Below, piece by piece: positions 23,800 to 36,922 of a DNA stretch of 64,000 nucleotides. Made by a program: the position numbers and the translations under genes. Each line of letters begins with the position of its first letter. The first letter of the stretch is position 1. The stretch comes from Orobanche coerulescens (taxonomy: Eukaryota; Streptophyta; Magnoliopsida; Lamiales; Orobanchaceae), in the NCBI GenBank assembly GCA_033398695.1, contig CM065809.1, forward strand, positions 171,978,501 through 172,042,500, read 5' to 3'. The notes under the pieces are model-generated. The model was not told the DNA's origin. It saw nothing but the letters and a program-made list of their open reading frames with translations, and ran no database searches.

Positions 23800-24290
23800 T
23801 GTGTCGAGCACTAATACAACAATAGTGCATAAGATGCTGCCTCACTAAAAAAATCTTTCCAAGTAAATCAAAATTCCGTGGAAAAAAACAAAGACTTGGT
23901 GAGAAGAGAGCACAACATGCCTACTACAAATACCGAAATCATGTGAAGTGTACTCTCTGTGAAATTTACACAACCACTCATTCTGATAGGCAATTACTTG
24001 TGGAGCTCGGACAGTGGACGCATGCCGATGCTTCTCACATGTTTCTCAAATTTAGATTTTGACAGAGACTTGGTGAACAAGTATGCGACGTTCTCATCGA
24101 AATTCACTTGTGTTACTTCGATATTCATTAATTCCTGTTGTTGCTGATTTTAGAATAACCTCGGTGAGATATGCTTGGTATTATCATCCTTCATGAAACC
24201 TAACATCCCTTGTTTAATGCATGTTGTATTGTCCTAAAGATGCAAGTAGGTGTTGTGGTGGACCTAACTCCACAAGTAGTATGGGTTATT
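23800..24290 (-). pseudogene. Copia RNase H C-terminus relic next to its LTR
   Basis: Reading leftward from about 24240, minus-strand pieces show DNTTCIKQGMLGFMKDDNTK, HISPRLF, then VTQVNFDENVAYLFTKSLS, KFEKHVRSIGMRPL. This is the RNase H tail motif of copia pol, broken by stops and a small indel. The tail ends about 150 bp before the purine tract of the 241-bp LTR, the normal arrangement. The rest of pol is missing; 24291-24458 shows nothing recognisable. Confidence 0.7.
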
Positions 24291-24458
24291 TTTCGCCCAT
24301 GTTTTTTTTTTCGCCCTAAAATAATCCACAACATATTATGTTAGTTGCTGTTTGGTGACACGGAAGCCACTGTCCTCCTTTTCTGGGTGGAAAATGGTCC
24401 CTTAATCTAATATACATCTACGAAAACAACAACTACAGCAAGAAATATCACATTGATC

Positions 24459-25171
24459 TGTTGGAGCACTATTGGTCGGTATCGTCATTTGGAGATAGAG
24501 TTGTAAAACTCTTTTGCGTTGTGGAAGCGATTTAAATAAGTGCAGAAAATAAATCGACACAGGATTTATAGAGGGCAAAACGTGCTTACGTCCTCTCTCA
24601 TATCTTTTCAATAAGATGAAGATCAACATATGCACCTCTCTTCTATCGGTCGAGGGATAACCGTTACAAACTTGTCTTCTATCGGTCCAAGTTAAACCGT
24701 ACAATCTCTCTTCTATCGGTCGAGATATTACCGCTTGTACTTGTCTTTGTGTCGGTCCAAGTTAAACCGTTTTCCTTTTCTATTGGACAAGAAATCAACC
24801 ACTCTAGCTTTCTATGGGTACTAGATAAACCTCACTTAGATATCGATTGCGATTCTAACAATGCCGGATCCTTGATCCTAATAACACCGAATCTAATCGT
24901 ATCTTTTTTTTTACCTCTCGTGTATGTGTTGAATGTATAAACATTCAAACTATCAATATAAGCACAATTACAACAACAAGAATATCAATATGAATATCTG
25001 ATCAATTAGTCGTTTGCTTTGCGTTGTTGTTGGATGAATACAATTAGAAGTGGTATTTATAGGCATTTCTCTTCCAACTAGCCGTTAGCCTCTGCAGCCT
25101 TCTTTGCGTACGTTATATCCCAAACATTACGTACGTTAGGCTCTCTTACGCACGTTAACGTCTACATGTTA
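24459..25171 (-). repeat. Copia 3' LTR, left piece
   Basis: Outer part of the LTR, from TGTTGGAGCACTATTGG to the E2 insertion point; the last five bases (TGTTA) are the E2 target duplication. It contains the start of a palindrome cluster (25106-25166). Confidence 0.85.
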
Positions 25172-28100
25172 TGTAACACCCCCAGATTTAACCGGAAATA
25201 TTACAGCGCCGTGGGCCCCGAGATGGAACCCACAAGGCTAAAGGAAATTCTTGTAAACATTTTACAAACGCCCAAGAGGCCAACGACGGTACTATCTTTA
25301 AAACATTTGAAGACTATATAAAATTTGTTTATCAAACCCGTCGTAAAATCTCGTTTGAAAGGACAAGGCCTGAAATGCCAGAACTCAACAGTTTAAAAAC
25401 ATACGTTAAGCTATCACTTACACGTACCGACAAAATAGTTTAGAAAATGGTTGCCAAAGTAACCTAAGTTACCAAATACCAAAAGGCCATTTAAAAACAC
25501 TCACGCAGTGGAAAAGACAAACAATTAAAAATACTCTAGCAGCGGAATACAACAACTGATCAGGAAACTCAGTACACATTTACATGCCCTAGCCAGTATC
25601 ATCCGGGAAGCTCATCTCTCCACGACCTCTACAAGCTCGATATCCAAAGAACCTAAAAAGAAAGCCCACGATGGGGTCAGCCATAATATCCAACAATGAT
25701 AACTGTCACATCACATCAATAATTACATACCAATGAGAATACAAAATAAGAGTACGACCAATGTAATCTTATCGTAGTAACTTTACTTACTCAAATAATT
25801 CTCATCAGAATAACCATTATCATAATTCGCATCTCGTACTCGATTAACCAATAAACTCGAACATATTACCTGTATTGTACCTCAAACAATACTCAAGATT
25901 CTCAAACTATCGGATCATTTACAACATAAACAATACAATATGCATACACATATGCAACTCAATATGTTCATCAACATGAACAACACAACATGAACGACAA
26001 TATGACAAATCAACTAGGACGACCTCATGTTCAACAACATGAATGACAAAATGCATGATCAAAAATCATTAACACTAAATCGAATCAATTTAGGATACTT
26101 TCCCCGAGTCCTTCGGGAGAAATCTCGATCAAATCATCACCGACGATTATCCGCAATGCTCGGCGATCCAAACGTACCATGGACTGCAGATACTCATATC
26201 CTCGTCTTTATCATAATGTATCCTCGATACCCAAAATGCCAATAATCGAAATAAATCATATACCTTATGATTTAACTTCCAGAATAGGAAAGACAACATA
26301 TAATCATTGCTATATGCTTTATAAACGAAATGAAACTGAAACCATTCATTAAATATTATAAACTGAGCAAGTAATAACTTGCCTCGATACCGATGAAGCC
26401 GTTACTAATTCCTTACCGTCGTCTACAAGCTCCTCGGCCCTGACCAATGCAATTCACGAACATACTCGAACACGGCCGCAACATACGGTTATAATCACCA
26501 ATCAATAATATCAACCTATTGAAGTAATCAATTAACACAAATCCGATAATAATCAACAACCGATATAACCAATCAACAAACTCAACGGTTCTACAATATC
26601 TCGGTAAAACATAGTCTGTACAATCCAACTCGAACCAGCACGAATTCATAACCACAACACGAAAATATTGCACTGTCTGTCTGCTTAGCGCACATTAAAC
26701 GCATAACGTAGCGTGCGCTATCCAGTAAGCTTAGCGTGCGCTAATGTTGTACAGTGGCATGCGTTCCAATCATCGACTAACACCTTGCGACTATGAATCC
26801 GGATGAAAAGGAAATCATACTCCAAGATTAACAATAACTTTTCCAAATTCAATCTCATCATCATGATCCACATTTTATCAAGAACATACGAAACTAAAAT
26901 CAACATATTGTTGGTTTTAATCATCTTATCCATATTTATAATCAAAACCATTATATATCCTTATATCATCTTAACCTCAAAATCCGAAATGAAGGGAGAC
27001 ATAAATCTCCATATCTCTTGAAAATAAACAACACCATAACTATCACAATGATCATATCAATAACAACATCAACAATCAAACCAATTCGATAACAAGGATC
27101 ATATCATAATCAAGCCGGAATTAAACCTCATATCATGATTTAACTCGTCTAAATCGACCACTGAAATTATCATGATTCAGAAATCCATGATTCAACCTCA
27201 TCAAGTTAAACGAATCACCATTAACATGAAGAATCTTAAATAACATCCGAAACTCTCATCATAATCCCATTAGGTCTCATAAAAAGCACCACATGTTTAT
27301 CCAACATGTTCTATCACAAGTAATCGTCCTTAAAAACGAACTACTATCAAAGGGATACGAAAATTACCTGGATTAGACGAACCTATAAGGAAAACACTTG
27401 AACTTCATTCCAAGAACCATGAATAACTTGAATAATAAGGCTTTAATCCATGCTCTCTATCTTAATCTTGATAAAGGTCATCATCTCGGAGTGTTTCTGG
27501 ACCTCAAGTACCTCCCAAAACTCTCTCTATCGAGTGAAAGGAAAGAGATAGATGAAATGCTTCATAACACCTGTCTGTCCCCTTATATAATATACATTAC
27601 TAGCGTGTGCTAACATCTCATGTTTAACGTGCGCAACAGCCTTAGCGTGCGCTAACTGACCATTGTTAGCGTGCGTTATCGCAGTCCAGAGGCTACAGTC
27701 TGGCTTCGTACATGTGCTTACGTACGTAATGCCCATGCCTTAGCATACGTAACCTGTTTAGCGTACGCAAGTCCTTTCATTTAGCGTGCGCTAATATCCG
27801 TTGACTTGCTACAGTCTACACCTACCACAAAGATGCTCGTGACCCACATGCCGAAAGTGCTGACGAGGATAAGATTCCTTTTTGTCCAATATACCATTAG
27901 CGTGCGCTAACCTTTAGGGTTTAGCGTGCGCTAGTACTACATTACAAACATTCGTTGACTTATCAGAACGTGCGCCGAAAGTGGCCTGGTCCACACGCAA
28001 ATTCCTTCCGATCTGACTGCATTAGCATGCGCTATAATTTTACCTTTAGCGTGCGCTAACCCTGCATGGTAACGTGCGCTAAGTTTAACTATTAGTGTGC

Positions 28101-28330
28101 GCTAATAAGGCTATACTTAGCCATTTACACTGATCTTACTCGTTTTCTCAACATACTAGATACGTATACATGACGGACTATATCCTTTGTTGACCAAGTA
28201 CGACAATTATACCAATACAGATGTCTCAGTCCTTCATTTATTTTATTCATACTGTACAGATTCCACGCTGTACAACATAACTCGAATAAAATAATATTAA
28301 ACAACAGTAGAAGAAATTCCGGATATTACA
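25172..28330 (-). repeat. E2 3' LTR (3159 bp, shortened)
   Basis: It lacks the segment that lies at about 31669-32290 in the other LTR; the junction is at about 25909, just before GATCATTTACAAC. Palindromes cluster at 26688-26768 and 27599-28110 (TTAGCGTGCGCTAA type mixed with TTACGTACGTAA type). Confidence 0.85.
27599..28110. repeat. TAGCGTGCGCTA palindrome cluster, E2 3' LTR
   Basis: More than ten copies of TTAGCGTGCGCTAA and variants, including hybrids such as TTAGCGTACGTAA that join one half of each type. Paralogous cluster in the other LTR at 34014-34515. Confidence 0.8.
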
Positions 28331-30928
28331 TACTACACCACTTAAAATAAGTTTCGTCCTCGAAACTTGCAATTCGTCATAGAAAAACCAACAAACCGTT
28401 CAACCAAAATATTCCAAAACCATCACAACAACGATCAATCATCATCATTAATGAATAACCCAAACATCATACTTACAAATGAGCAAAGCCGATGATCTCC
28501 TCAGATACTAGCAAGCGACTTCACTGTAAAGCCTCAATACGCTTACAATCGCATTCCATGAGTCTCAACAAAAATGTATCATCTTCGGATAAAATAATCT
28601 ATCCGTGTCAAATCCTGTCTGGCTAATTACACAATCAAGTCCCAATTGTGATACAATTAATAATGCACGATACGTGTGAGAAACAACTGCCCAAAACAAC
28701 AACACAAATCCCGAAACATCGGCACGAAATCCGAAGGCTCAGATGATCACCAACAATGATCAACTAATAAATTAACCGAGGATATCATCACATGATAAAC
28801 TCTAATACGACCAATCCAAAGGTTAAAATGGAGCCGAGAATATCATCAACATGATAAACTCTAATAGGACCAAGCAGAGGTCAAAACACAATCGAAAATA
28901 TCATCATCATGATAAACTCCAATATGACCATCCAGAGGTCAAAACTTAATCGAGAATATCATCAACATGATAAACACCAATATTGCCAACGAATGAGCAA
29001 CAAAAATCTAGAATACTCTCACATGGTATGCTCCAACACGATCAACACAGAACTAAAGAAACCGCTATACGAACGAATAGAGTTCTCAAAACGACACACC
29101 AATCGCATACAGTGGATCTCAATAAACATACCCGACCGGTGAACATATCCCTCGGCATACGAACAACCAATCACAAACCGACGAACATATCCAATCATAC
29201 ATGGAGTGGGAACGACCACTCAATATCCAAAACAACCAGCATGGGGTCACCATCCCCAAATCTACACTTACAAAGAAATCATTCAAAAATCACTATGGTA
29301 AAATCGCGCTACTACCATACCAATGAAATCACATAGCACATATGTCCCGGTTTCACAAAATCCAAACTTCCAAAATTACATTTTGTGTATGAATCTACAA
29401 CAACATCATATTTCTCTTATCCGATCAACCAACCGATCCTACTTGGATAACCAAACTACCATACTAAAGTTCGAATCTCTTACATCGTACCATACCGAAG
29501 TATTACCCGGTTTCTGAGACACATTCCTATGTTCACCATGACATGCACTATGCACTAAATGCGTCTGTATATCAATCACATTTTCAAAACCAGTTTGAAA
29601 TCATATAATCTTGTCAAGAAGACAAATTTTCGAAAGCTCTTTCAAAAATTTCAAAGCTTAAACCCCGAATTTTGGTAAGACCACAAAATCAATTTTTGAA
29701 AAATTAAATTGGCTCAATGGCGGCAAGTATTCGATAACATTTTCCTTCGATTCCACACGATTTCGAAGTTTTAAAATGAAAACTATGCAAATGATTGACC
29801 ACATGCATACTCATGTATACCAATTCGGTTCGTCACCAATATTCACTGATATTTCATCAGAAAATCACCCGATAGAGTTCCAAAATCTCAATATATAAAC
29901 TCGGATAAAAACTCCTCTTCCACATATGACTCGCAACGTCAACCATTAACCCCTCCTGGATTACCTCAACCATGCTATGACAAAATATTGAATAATCAAC
30001 AAATCAAACATAGTGAAAGGCTACCCGAAAAGTCTCATTTGAACATGTAAACCAAAACCCCGAAAGGTAGTAATAAAATGCATAAGCGATTAGTAAGGTG
30101 TTTTACAAATCTCGGGAGTTTTAAGAAAACAGAAGAAAAAGCCTTCTTTTGAAACATTAGGGTCTCAGCCCGTATCTTGGACCTCATTACAAAACGTATA
30201 AAACTCTTTTCGGACTCCCAGTCCTGAGTTACAAAACTATTTCAAAGTCAATTGGGTCTCGGCCCAAAAATCATTTCCAATAAAACATCCGTGAAACATT
30301 CATTTTGAAAAGTATCATTTTCAAATGCTCAAAAACAATTTCATATATTTCAAAATGACTTAACATGACTACATGTTCTTCTCAACAATCCACAGTCCTT
30401 CTCCCGATTACACAACTCTGTTTCCAAAATCTAACTGACATAATGATTTCCGAAATCATAATTTCTCAAGATCATCAATCCTGTCTCACTCTGTCATCTC
30501 ATACTGTGAAGCATAATATCTTTCTGAATCTCAAAACATATCAATTTAGAACGGCAATAATCTCAATGAAATTCAAAAATCCAAATACTTACAGATCGTG
30601 AAGCCGATGATTCCCCGTGATACTGGCACATGTCTCACCTCAAGAAAATACTCGACACAGATATTTTCAAAACACACGTTTTGCAAAATCAGTTCAACTC
30701 GAGAACACAACACATCTCTATCCGAAGAAATACGTTAATATCATTGGAAAAGTTTACAACAACTCCAGTACCACACTGGTAAATCACATAATGCACAAGC
30801 CCGAGTGAACAACAAAAACTCACGACTCCAATATTTGTCAATCGACAACTCGAATGATGCGACAAAAACACGACCCAACTCGACCCAAATGCCTAGGCTT
30901 TCTCAACCTAAGCTCTGATACCATATTC
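28331..30928 (-). other. E2 internal region: PPT hairpin, 57-bp array, PBS, no ORF
   Basis: The PPT side carries the perfect stem AAGTTTCG/CGAAACTT at 28349-28368. At 28775-28988 there are about four tandem units of roughly 57 bp containing CGAGAATATCAT and GATAAACTC. The PBS is at 30907-30923. The longest frames are under 120 codons and have no domain. The region after the PBS in element orientation resembles the start of the E3 internal region (CTTAGGTTGWGAAA). Confidence 0.8.
28775..28988. repeat. Tandem repeat of about 57 bp inside E2
   Basis: Four units with CGAGAATATCATCA, ATGATAAACTCYAATA and GACCA-NN-CAGAGGTCAAAA blocks. The unit is similar to that in the E1 LTRs at 1343-1790 and 5926-6370. 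Confidence 0.75.
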
Positions 30929-33900
30929 TGTAACACCCCCAGATTTAACCGGAAATATTACAGCGTCGTGGGCCCCGAGATGGAACCCACAAGGCTAAAG
31001 GAAATTTTCGTAAACATTTTACAAACGCCCAAGAGTCCAACGACGGTACTATCTTTAAAACATTTGAAGACTATATAAAATTTGTTTATCAAAACCGTCG
31101 TAAAATCTCGTTTGAAAGGACAAGGCCTGAAATGCCAGAACTCAACAGTTTAAAAACATACGTTAAGCTATCGCTTACACGTACCGACAAAATAGTTTAG
31201 AAAACGGTTGCCAAAGTAACCTAAGTTACCAGATACCAAAAGGCCATTTAAAAACACTCACGCAGCGGAAAAGACAAACAATTAAAAATACTCTAGCAGC
31301 GGAATACAACATCTGATCAGGAAACTCAGTACACATTTACATGCCCTAGACAGTATCCTCCGGGAAGCTCATCTCTTCACAACCTCTACAAACTCGATAT
31401 CCAAAGAACCTAAAAAGAAAGCCCACGACGGGGTCAGCCATAATATCCAACAATGATAACTGTCACATCACATCAATAATTACATACCAATGAGAATACA
31501 AAATAAGAGTATGACCAATGTAATCTTATCGTAGTAACTTTACTTACTCAAATAATTCTCATCAGAATAACCATTATCATAATTCGCATCTCGTACTCGA
31601 GTAACCAATAAACTCGAACATATTATCTGTATTGTACCTCAAACAATACTCAAGATTCTCAAACTATCATAACCAACTCCCGATACGGAAATATACCAGT
31701 TATGACCAATACGATCCATCGGATAGTATCAACAAATCCCAAGACGATGACCGATTGTCCATCAAAAGATGAATACTAAAGGAAATACGGAGCATACCTC
31801 AAGATGCACAATACCACGACAATCATGTCAGTCTAATCCAAGATTAGATCAATGCAATACGGACATGTTCCTAACACAAGACCTACAAATGCATATTCAT
31901 ATGACCACGTCAATATGCTCAAAACAATAACAACATTGTATACTCAATGGAAATCCCATGATCCAGCGCCCTCAGTATAGATCCCCCGATGATCCTACTA
32001 GATCAACATGAGGTGGATATTGGATAACCAACAATACACATATGCACAAGAACACTTATAAAACCAACGATGCGAATCCACATGATTCCATCAACACAAT
32101 ACTGGGTAATCCAACGATCCAGCGCCCTCAACATAGATTCCCATGATGATCCCGTCGGACCAACGCATGGTGGAAAACCTGTCCAACGATCCAGCACCCT
32201 CAGCATAGATCCCCATGATGATCCCGTCGAACCAACGCATGGTGGACATCCAATCCAGCGCCCTCAGCGTAGATCCTCATGATCCCATCAGATCATTTAC
32301 AACATAAACAATACAATATGCATACACATATGCAACTCAATATGTTCATCAACATGAACAACACAACATGAACGACAATATGACAAATCAACTAGGACGA
32401 CCTCATATTCAACAACATGAATGACAAAATGCATGATCAAAAATCATTAACACTAAATCGAATCAATTTAGGATACTTTCCCCGAGTCCTTCGGGAGCAA
32501 TCTCGATCAAATCATCACCGACGATTATCCGCAATGCTCGGCGATCCAAACGTACCATGGACTGCAGATACTCATATCCTCGTCTTTATCATAATGTATC
32601 CTCGATACCCAAAATGCCAATAATCGAAATAAATCATATACCTTATGATTTAACTTCCAGAATAGGAAAGACAACATATAATCATTGCTATATGCTTTAT
32701 AAACGAAATGAAACTGAAACCATTCATTAAATATTATAAACTGAGCAAGTAATAACTTGCCTCGATACCGATGAAGCCGTTACTAATTCCTTGCCGTCGT
32801 CTACAAGCTCCTCGGCCCTGACCAATGCAATTCACGAACATACTTGAACACGGCCGCAACATACGGTTATAATCACCGATCAATAATCTCAACCTATTGA
32901 AGTAATCAATTAACACATATCCGATAATAATCAACAACCGATATAACCAATCAACAAACTCAACGGTTCTACAATATCTCGGTAAAACATAGTCTGTACA
33001 ATCCAACTCGAACCAGCACGAATTCATAACCACGACACGAAAATACTGCATTGTTTGTCTACTTAGTGCACATTAAACGCATAACGTAGCGTGCGCTAAG
33101 TCGCTCCCATTAGCGTGCGCTAGCCAGTAAGCTTAGCGTGCGCTAATGTTATACAGTGGCATGCGTTCCAATCATCGACTAACACCTTGCGACTATGAAT
33201 CCGGATGAAAAGGAAATCATACTCCAAGATTAACAATAACTTTTCCAAATTCAATCTCATCATCATGATCCACATTTTATCAAGAACATACGAAACTAAA
33301 ATCAACATAATGTTGGTTTTAATCATCTTATCCATATTTATAATCAAAACCATTATATATCCTTATATCATCTTAACCTCAAAATTCGAAATGAAGGGAG
33401 ACATAAATCTCTATATCTCTTGAAGATAAACAACACCATAACTATCACAATGATCATATCAATGTCTCTATATCAATAACAACATCAACAATTAAACAAA
33501 TTCGATAACAATGATCATATCATACTCAAGCCGGAATTAAACCTCATATCATGATTTAACTCATCTAAATCAACCACTGAAATTATCATGATTCAGAAAT
33601 CCATGATTTAACCTCATCAAGTCAAACGAATCACCATTAATATGAAGAATCTTAAATAACATCCGAAACTCTCATCATAATCCCATTAGGTCTCATAAAA
33701 ATCACCACATGTTTATCCAACATGTTCTCTCACAAGTAATCGTCTTTAAAAATGAACTACTATCAAAGGGATACGAAAATTACCTGGATTAGACGAACCC
33801 ATAAGGAGAAACTTGAACTTCATTCCAAGAACCATGAATAACTTGAAGAATAAGGCTTTAATCCATGCTCTCTATCTTAATCTTTATAAAGGTCATCATC

Positions 33901-34741
33901 TCGGAGTGTTTCTGGACCTCAAGTACCTCCCAAAACTCTCTCAATCGAGTGAAAGGAAAGAGATGGACGAAATGCTTCATAACACCTGTCTATACCCTTA
34001 TATAATATACATTACTACCATGCGCTAACATCTCATGTTAAACATGCGCAACAGCCTTAGCGTGCGCTAACTGACCTTTGTTAACGTGCGCTATCGCAGT
34101 CCAGAGGCTACAGTCTGGCTTCGTACATGTGCTTACGTACGTAATGCCCATGCCTTAGCGTACGTAACCTGTTTAGCGTACGCAAGTCCTTTCATTTAGC
34201 GTGCGCTAATATCCGTTGACTTGCTACAGTCTACACCTACCACGAAGATGCTCGTGACCCACATGCCGAAAGTGCTGACGAGGATAAGATTCCTTTTTGT
34301 CCAATATACCATTAGCGTGCGCTAACCTTTAGGCTTTAGCATGCGCTAGTACTACATTACAAACATCCGTTGACTTATCAGAACGTGCGCCGAAAGTGGC
34401 CTGGTCCACACGCAAATTCCTTTCGATCTGACTGCATTAGCGTGCGCTATAATTTTACCTTTAGCGTGCGCTAACCCTGCATGGTAACGTGCGCTTTAAC
34501 TATTAGCATGTGCTAATAAGGCTATACTTAGCCATTTACACTGATCTTGCTCGTTGTCTCAACATACTAGATACGTATACATGACGCACTATATCCTTTG
34601 TCGACCAAGTACGACAATTATACCAATACAGATGTCTCAGTCCTTCATTTATTTTATTCATACTGTATAGATTCCACGCTGTACAACATAACTCGAATAC
34701 AATAATATTAAACAATAGTAGAAGAAATTCTGGATATTACA
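30929..34741 (-). repeat. E2 5' LTR (3813 bp)
   Basis: Full-length copy that retains the roughly 620-bp segment with a tandem array of about 72-bp units (31958-32292, blocks CCAGCGCCCTCA and CATGATGATCCCGTCGG) missing from the other LTR. Palindrome clusters are at 33060-33150 and 34014-34515. Confidence 0.88.
31958..32292. repeat. Tandem array of about 72-bp units, present in one E2 LTR only
   Basis: Three to four units sharing CCAGCGCCCTCA, TAGATYCCCATGATGATCC and ACCAACGCATGGTGGA. Confidence 0.75.
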
Positions 34742-34746
34742 TGTTA

Positions 34747-35130
34747 TGTACGTTATCCTCTTCACAAAACAGTCCAGTAGCCTTCGTCTTCTGTGTTACG
34801 TAGGTTAGCCAATCTTACATTACGTACGTTATTCAATGTCGACATATCCGTTGCTTGCTGACCTATGCCATGACGTCATCTTCAACGTCTTCATGTTTGA
34901 ATTCAGAAACATCACATTACGTACGTTAATCCTTCCCTCTCACGTACGTTAATCTTGAACACTTACGTATGTTATATATCGAATGCTACGTACGTTAATC
35001 ATGTAATTTCCTACTTTTTGCCTCTTCGACTTCTTTGATGCTTTGTTTCGCCTTTTTGTTGTTTTGTTTTGTTTAGCAACTTAATCATCAAAACTCTATT
35101 AATGAATGTATGGAATAAAATATTCCAACA
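34747..35130 (-). repeat. Copia 3' LTR, right piece
   Basis: Continues the LTR after E2 and ends AATATTCCAACA. Further TTACGTACGTTA palindromes lie at 34747-35005. The adjoining internal sequence on the minus strand is AAAAAGGGAGAGAT, the purine tract. Confidence 0.85.
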
Positions 35131-35181
35131 ATCTCTCCCTTTTTGATGATTATAAAACATCTTGAATGGGATAAAACCTGC

Positions 35182-35226
<45 letters not shown>

Positions 35227-35699
35227 AAACAAAGTTTTCGACTTTGATCGTTTCGTTAGTTTCACCCATCTTTTTTTCCTGTCATTTTCGACTTCTTCGT
35301 TTCTCATTTTTCAACTCCTTCGTTTCTCCCCCTTTTTGTATACTTTATTTTCTCCTTTTCGACTTCTTCTTGTTTTTCGGGATATTACTTTTCTTTTCTC
35401 CCCGTTCAACTGTTTTCTATTTTCTGATTCAACTCATTTCTCCTCCTTTTTATATTCAGCAAAAAGTGTAAATAATATAAACGAATAAAAATACCAATTG
35501 ATGTATATATAAAAATATGCAAGATAGGGTATAACTCCCCCCGACAAAAATATCCGTTTAAAGATTAATACTCCCCCTGAGTAAAATATCAATTGTTAAA
35601 AGTTAATTTTTGGGGATCCAACCAATAGTTGGTTTTTGTTTCGAAACATATACGATAGTTGGAATGGTGGTTCCTTTAGGAACCAAATATTTTTAACTT
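35131..35699. other. Copia internal 3' part, non-coding
   Basis: Holds the purine tract, an (AT)n run of about 38 bp (35187-35224) and pyrimidine-rich sequence between the gag stop and the LTR. No integrase or RT sequence is present where pol would be. Confidence 0.7.
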
Positions 35700-36917
35700 T
35701 CATCGTCTGTCTTGGGCTTTTGGAATTCGTAAAATGATGCCCAATTTCAAATATTTTTCGCATCGGGGTATATTGAAATTTAAGGATTCGTTTTTAGAAT
35801 GTGGTTTGAATCCCAACCCATGTTTGTTCAATGTTAACTTTTGCACCGAGAGCATTTGTTCAAATTTCTCGTTTCCACACGCGAATTTCTTCGTTAATTT
35901 TTTTAGCTCGGTTTGAACTTTTAAATGATCATCTTTTAAAATATTTATATTTTTAACGCTTTTAAAATGATCGGTTTCGATAAATTTTCCCTTTTCAAGT
36001 ATTTTGGAATTTTCAATTTCCAATGATTTATTTTTAGATTTAAGGGATTTAATCTCGGATAAAGCATTTTGAAAATCCCTATGAAATAATTCAAATGCTT
36101 CAAATAATTCATCGTAAGAATTACTTGACTTTCGACGTCGCTATCCTCGAATGAACTTTGAGCCATAAGAGCGAGATTATTTTGATTGATAAAATCATCA
36201 TCTTCGTCTTCATCGCTCCATGTTGCAATTAGAACCTCCTTCTTGGGTTTTACTCTGTAATTTTTCGCAAAATGGCCTAGTTTACCACATAATCGACAAT
36301 TATTGTCGAATTTCTTAGATTCGCCCTTTTGGATGTCCTGCTTTCTCTGGTTTAATAAGTGTTGGAACTTATTAATATTCTTGGCATAATATGCCGATTC
36401 TTCGTCGCTTTTATCAACCGGGATTTCTTCCTTATATCTCGATATCTTATCCTTCATGACTATCGATCTTTCATTCAGCTTCGGTTTAGCATTTCGAGAT
36501 TTTAGAACAATCTCGTAGTTTATAAGTGAACCAACGAGAGCACTAAAATTAAGATTGTTTAAACCTTTAGATTCCATTATCGTCGTCACCGTACCGTCCC
36601 ATTCAACAGGTAGTGATCTTAAGATTTTCTTGACTTTCTCACTAATTGATAATGGTTTACCGAACGAAGCTAGTCCATTGGTGATGACCGCAAATCGGTC
36701 GAGCATGTTGGTGATGGACTCGTCACCCTTTGTCATGAATAACTCGTATTCATGGAGAAGCATATTGATCTTCGTCTCCTTGACTTGAGTTGTCCCTTCG
36801 TGTGTGATTTCAAGAATTTTCCATATTTCTTTAGCACTTTCACACGACGAGATACGATTGACCTCTTCTGAATTTAAGGCACAATATAGAAGTTGAGTAG
36901 CCTTACAATTTAGATGG
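35700..36917 (-). pseudogene. SIRE-like copia gag, C-terminal part
   Basis: Minus strand. Recognisable in order: LYCALNSEEVNRISSCESAK, EIWKILEITHEGT, KETKINMLLHEYELF, KILRSLPVEWDGTVTTI (UBN2-type gag core). Then a single CCHC-like knuckle CRLCGKLGHFAKNY in which the last Cys is Tyr, an acidic stretch, and a coiled coil ending NEKFEQMLSVQKLTLNKHGLG. A one-base frameshift near 36125 splits it into two frames (35945-36922 and 35700-36023). Gag forms the virus-like particle; a mutated knuckle would weaken RNA packaging. The reading frame joins the piece at 46085-46300 once the Athila insertion and one TCGTT are set aside. Confidence 0.8.
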
Positions 36918-36922
36918 TCGTT

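Larger units (their letters stand above)
25172..34741 (-). mobile_element. E2: complete non-autonomous gypsy-type element without coding
   Basis: LTRs 25172-28330 (3159 bp) and 30929-34741 (3813 bp) flank 2598 bp of internal sequence. The perfect target duplication is TGTTA (25167-25171, 34742-34746). On the minus strand each LTR runs TGTAATATCC to GGGGGTGTTACA. The PBS is TGGTATCAGAGCTTAGG (30907-30923), a full match to the canonical initiator-Met tRNA site. No gag or pol motif occurs internally. The LTRs differ at four positions in the first 117 bp, so the insertion is fairly recent, yet one LTR lacks about 620 bp present in the other. Confidence 0.9.

Noticed and set aside
30907..30923. 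tRNA gene fragment
   Set aside because: The tRNA-Met-like match is only the 17-bp primer-binding site next to an LTR; no cloverleaf can be drawn. The same holds for 5044-5060 and 51733-51749.
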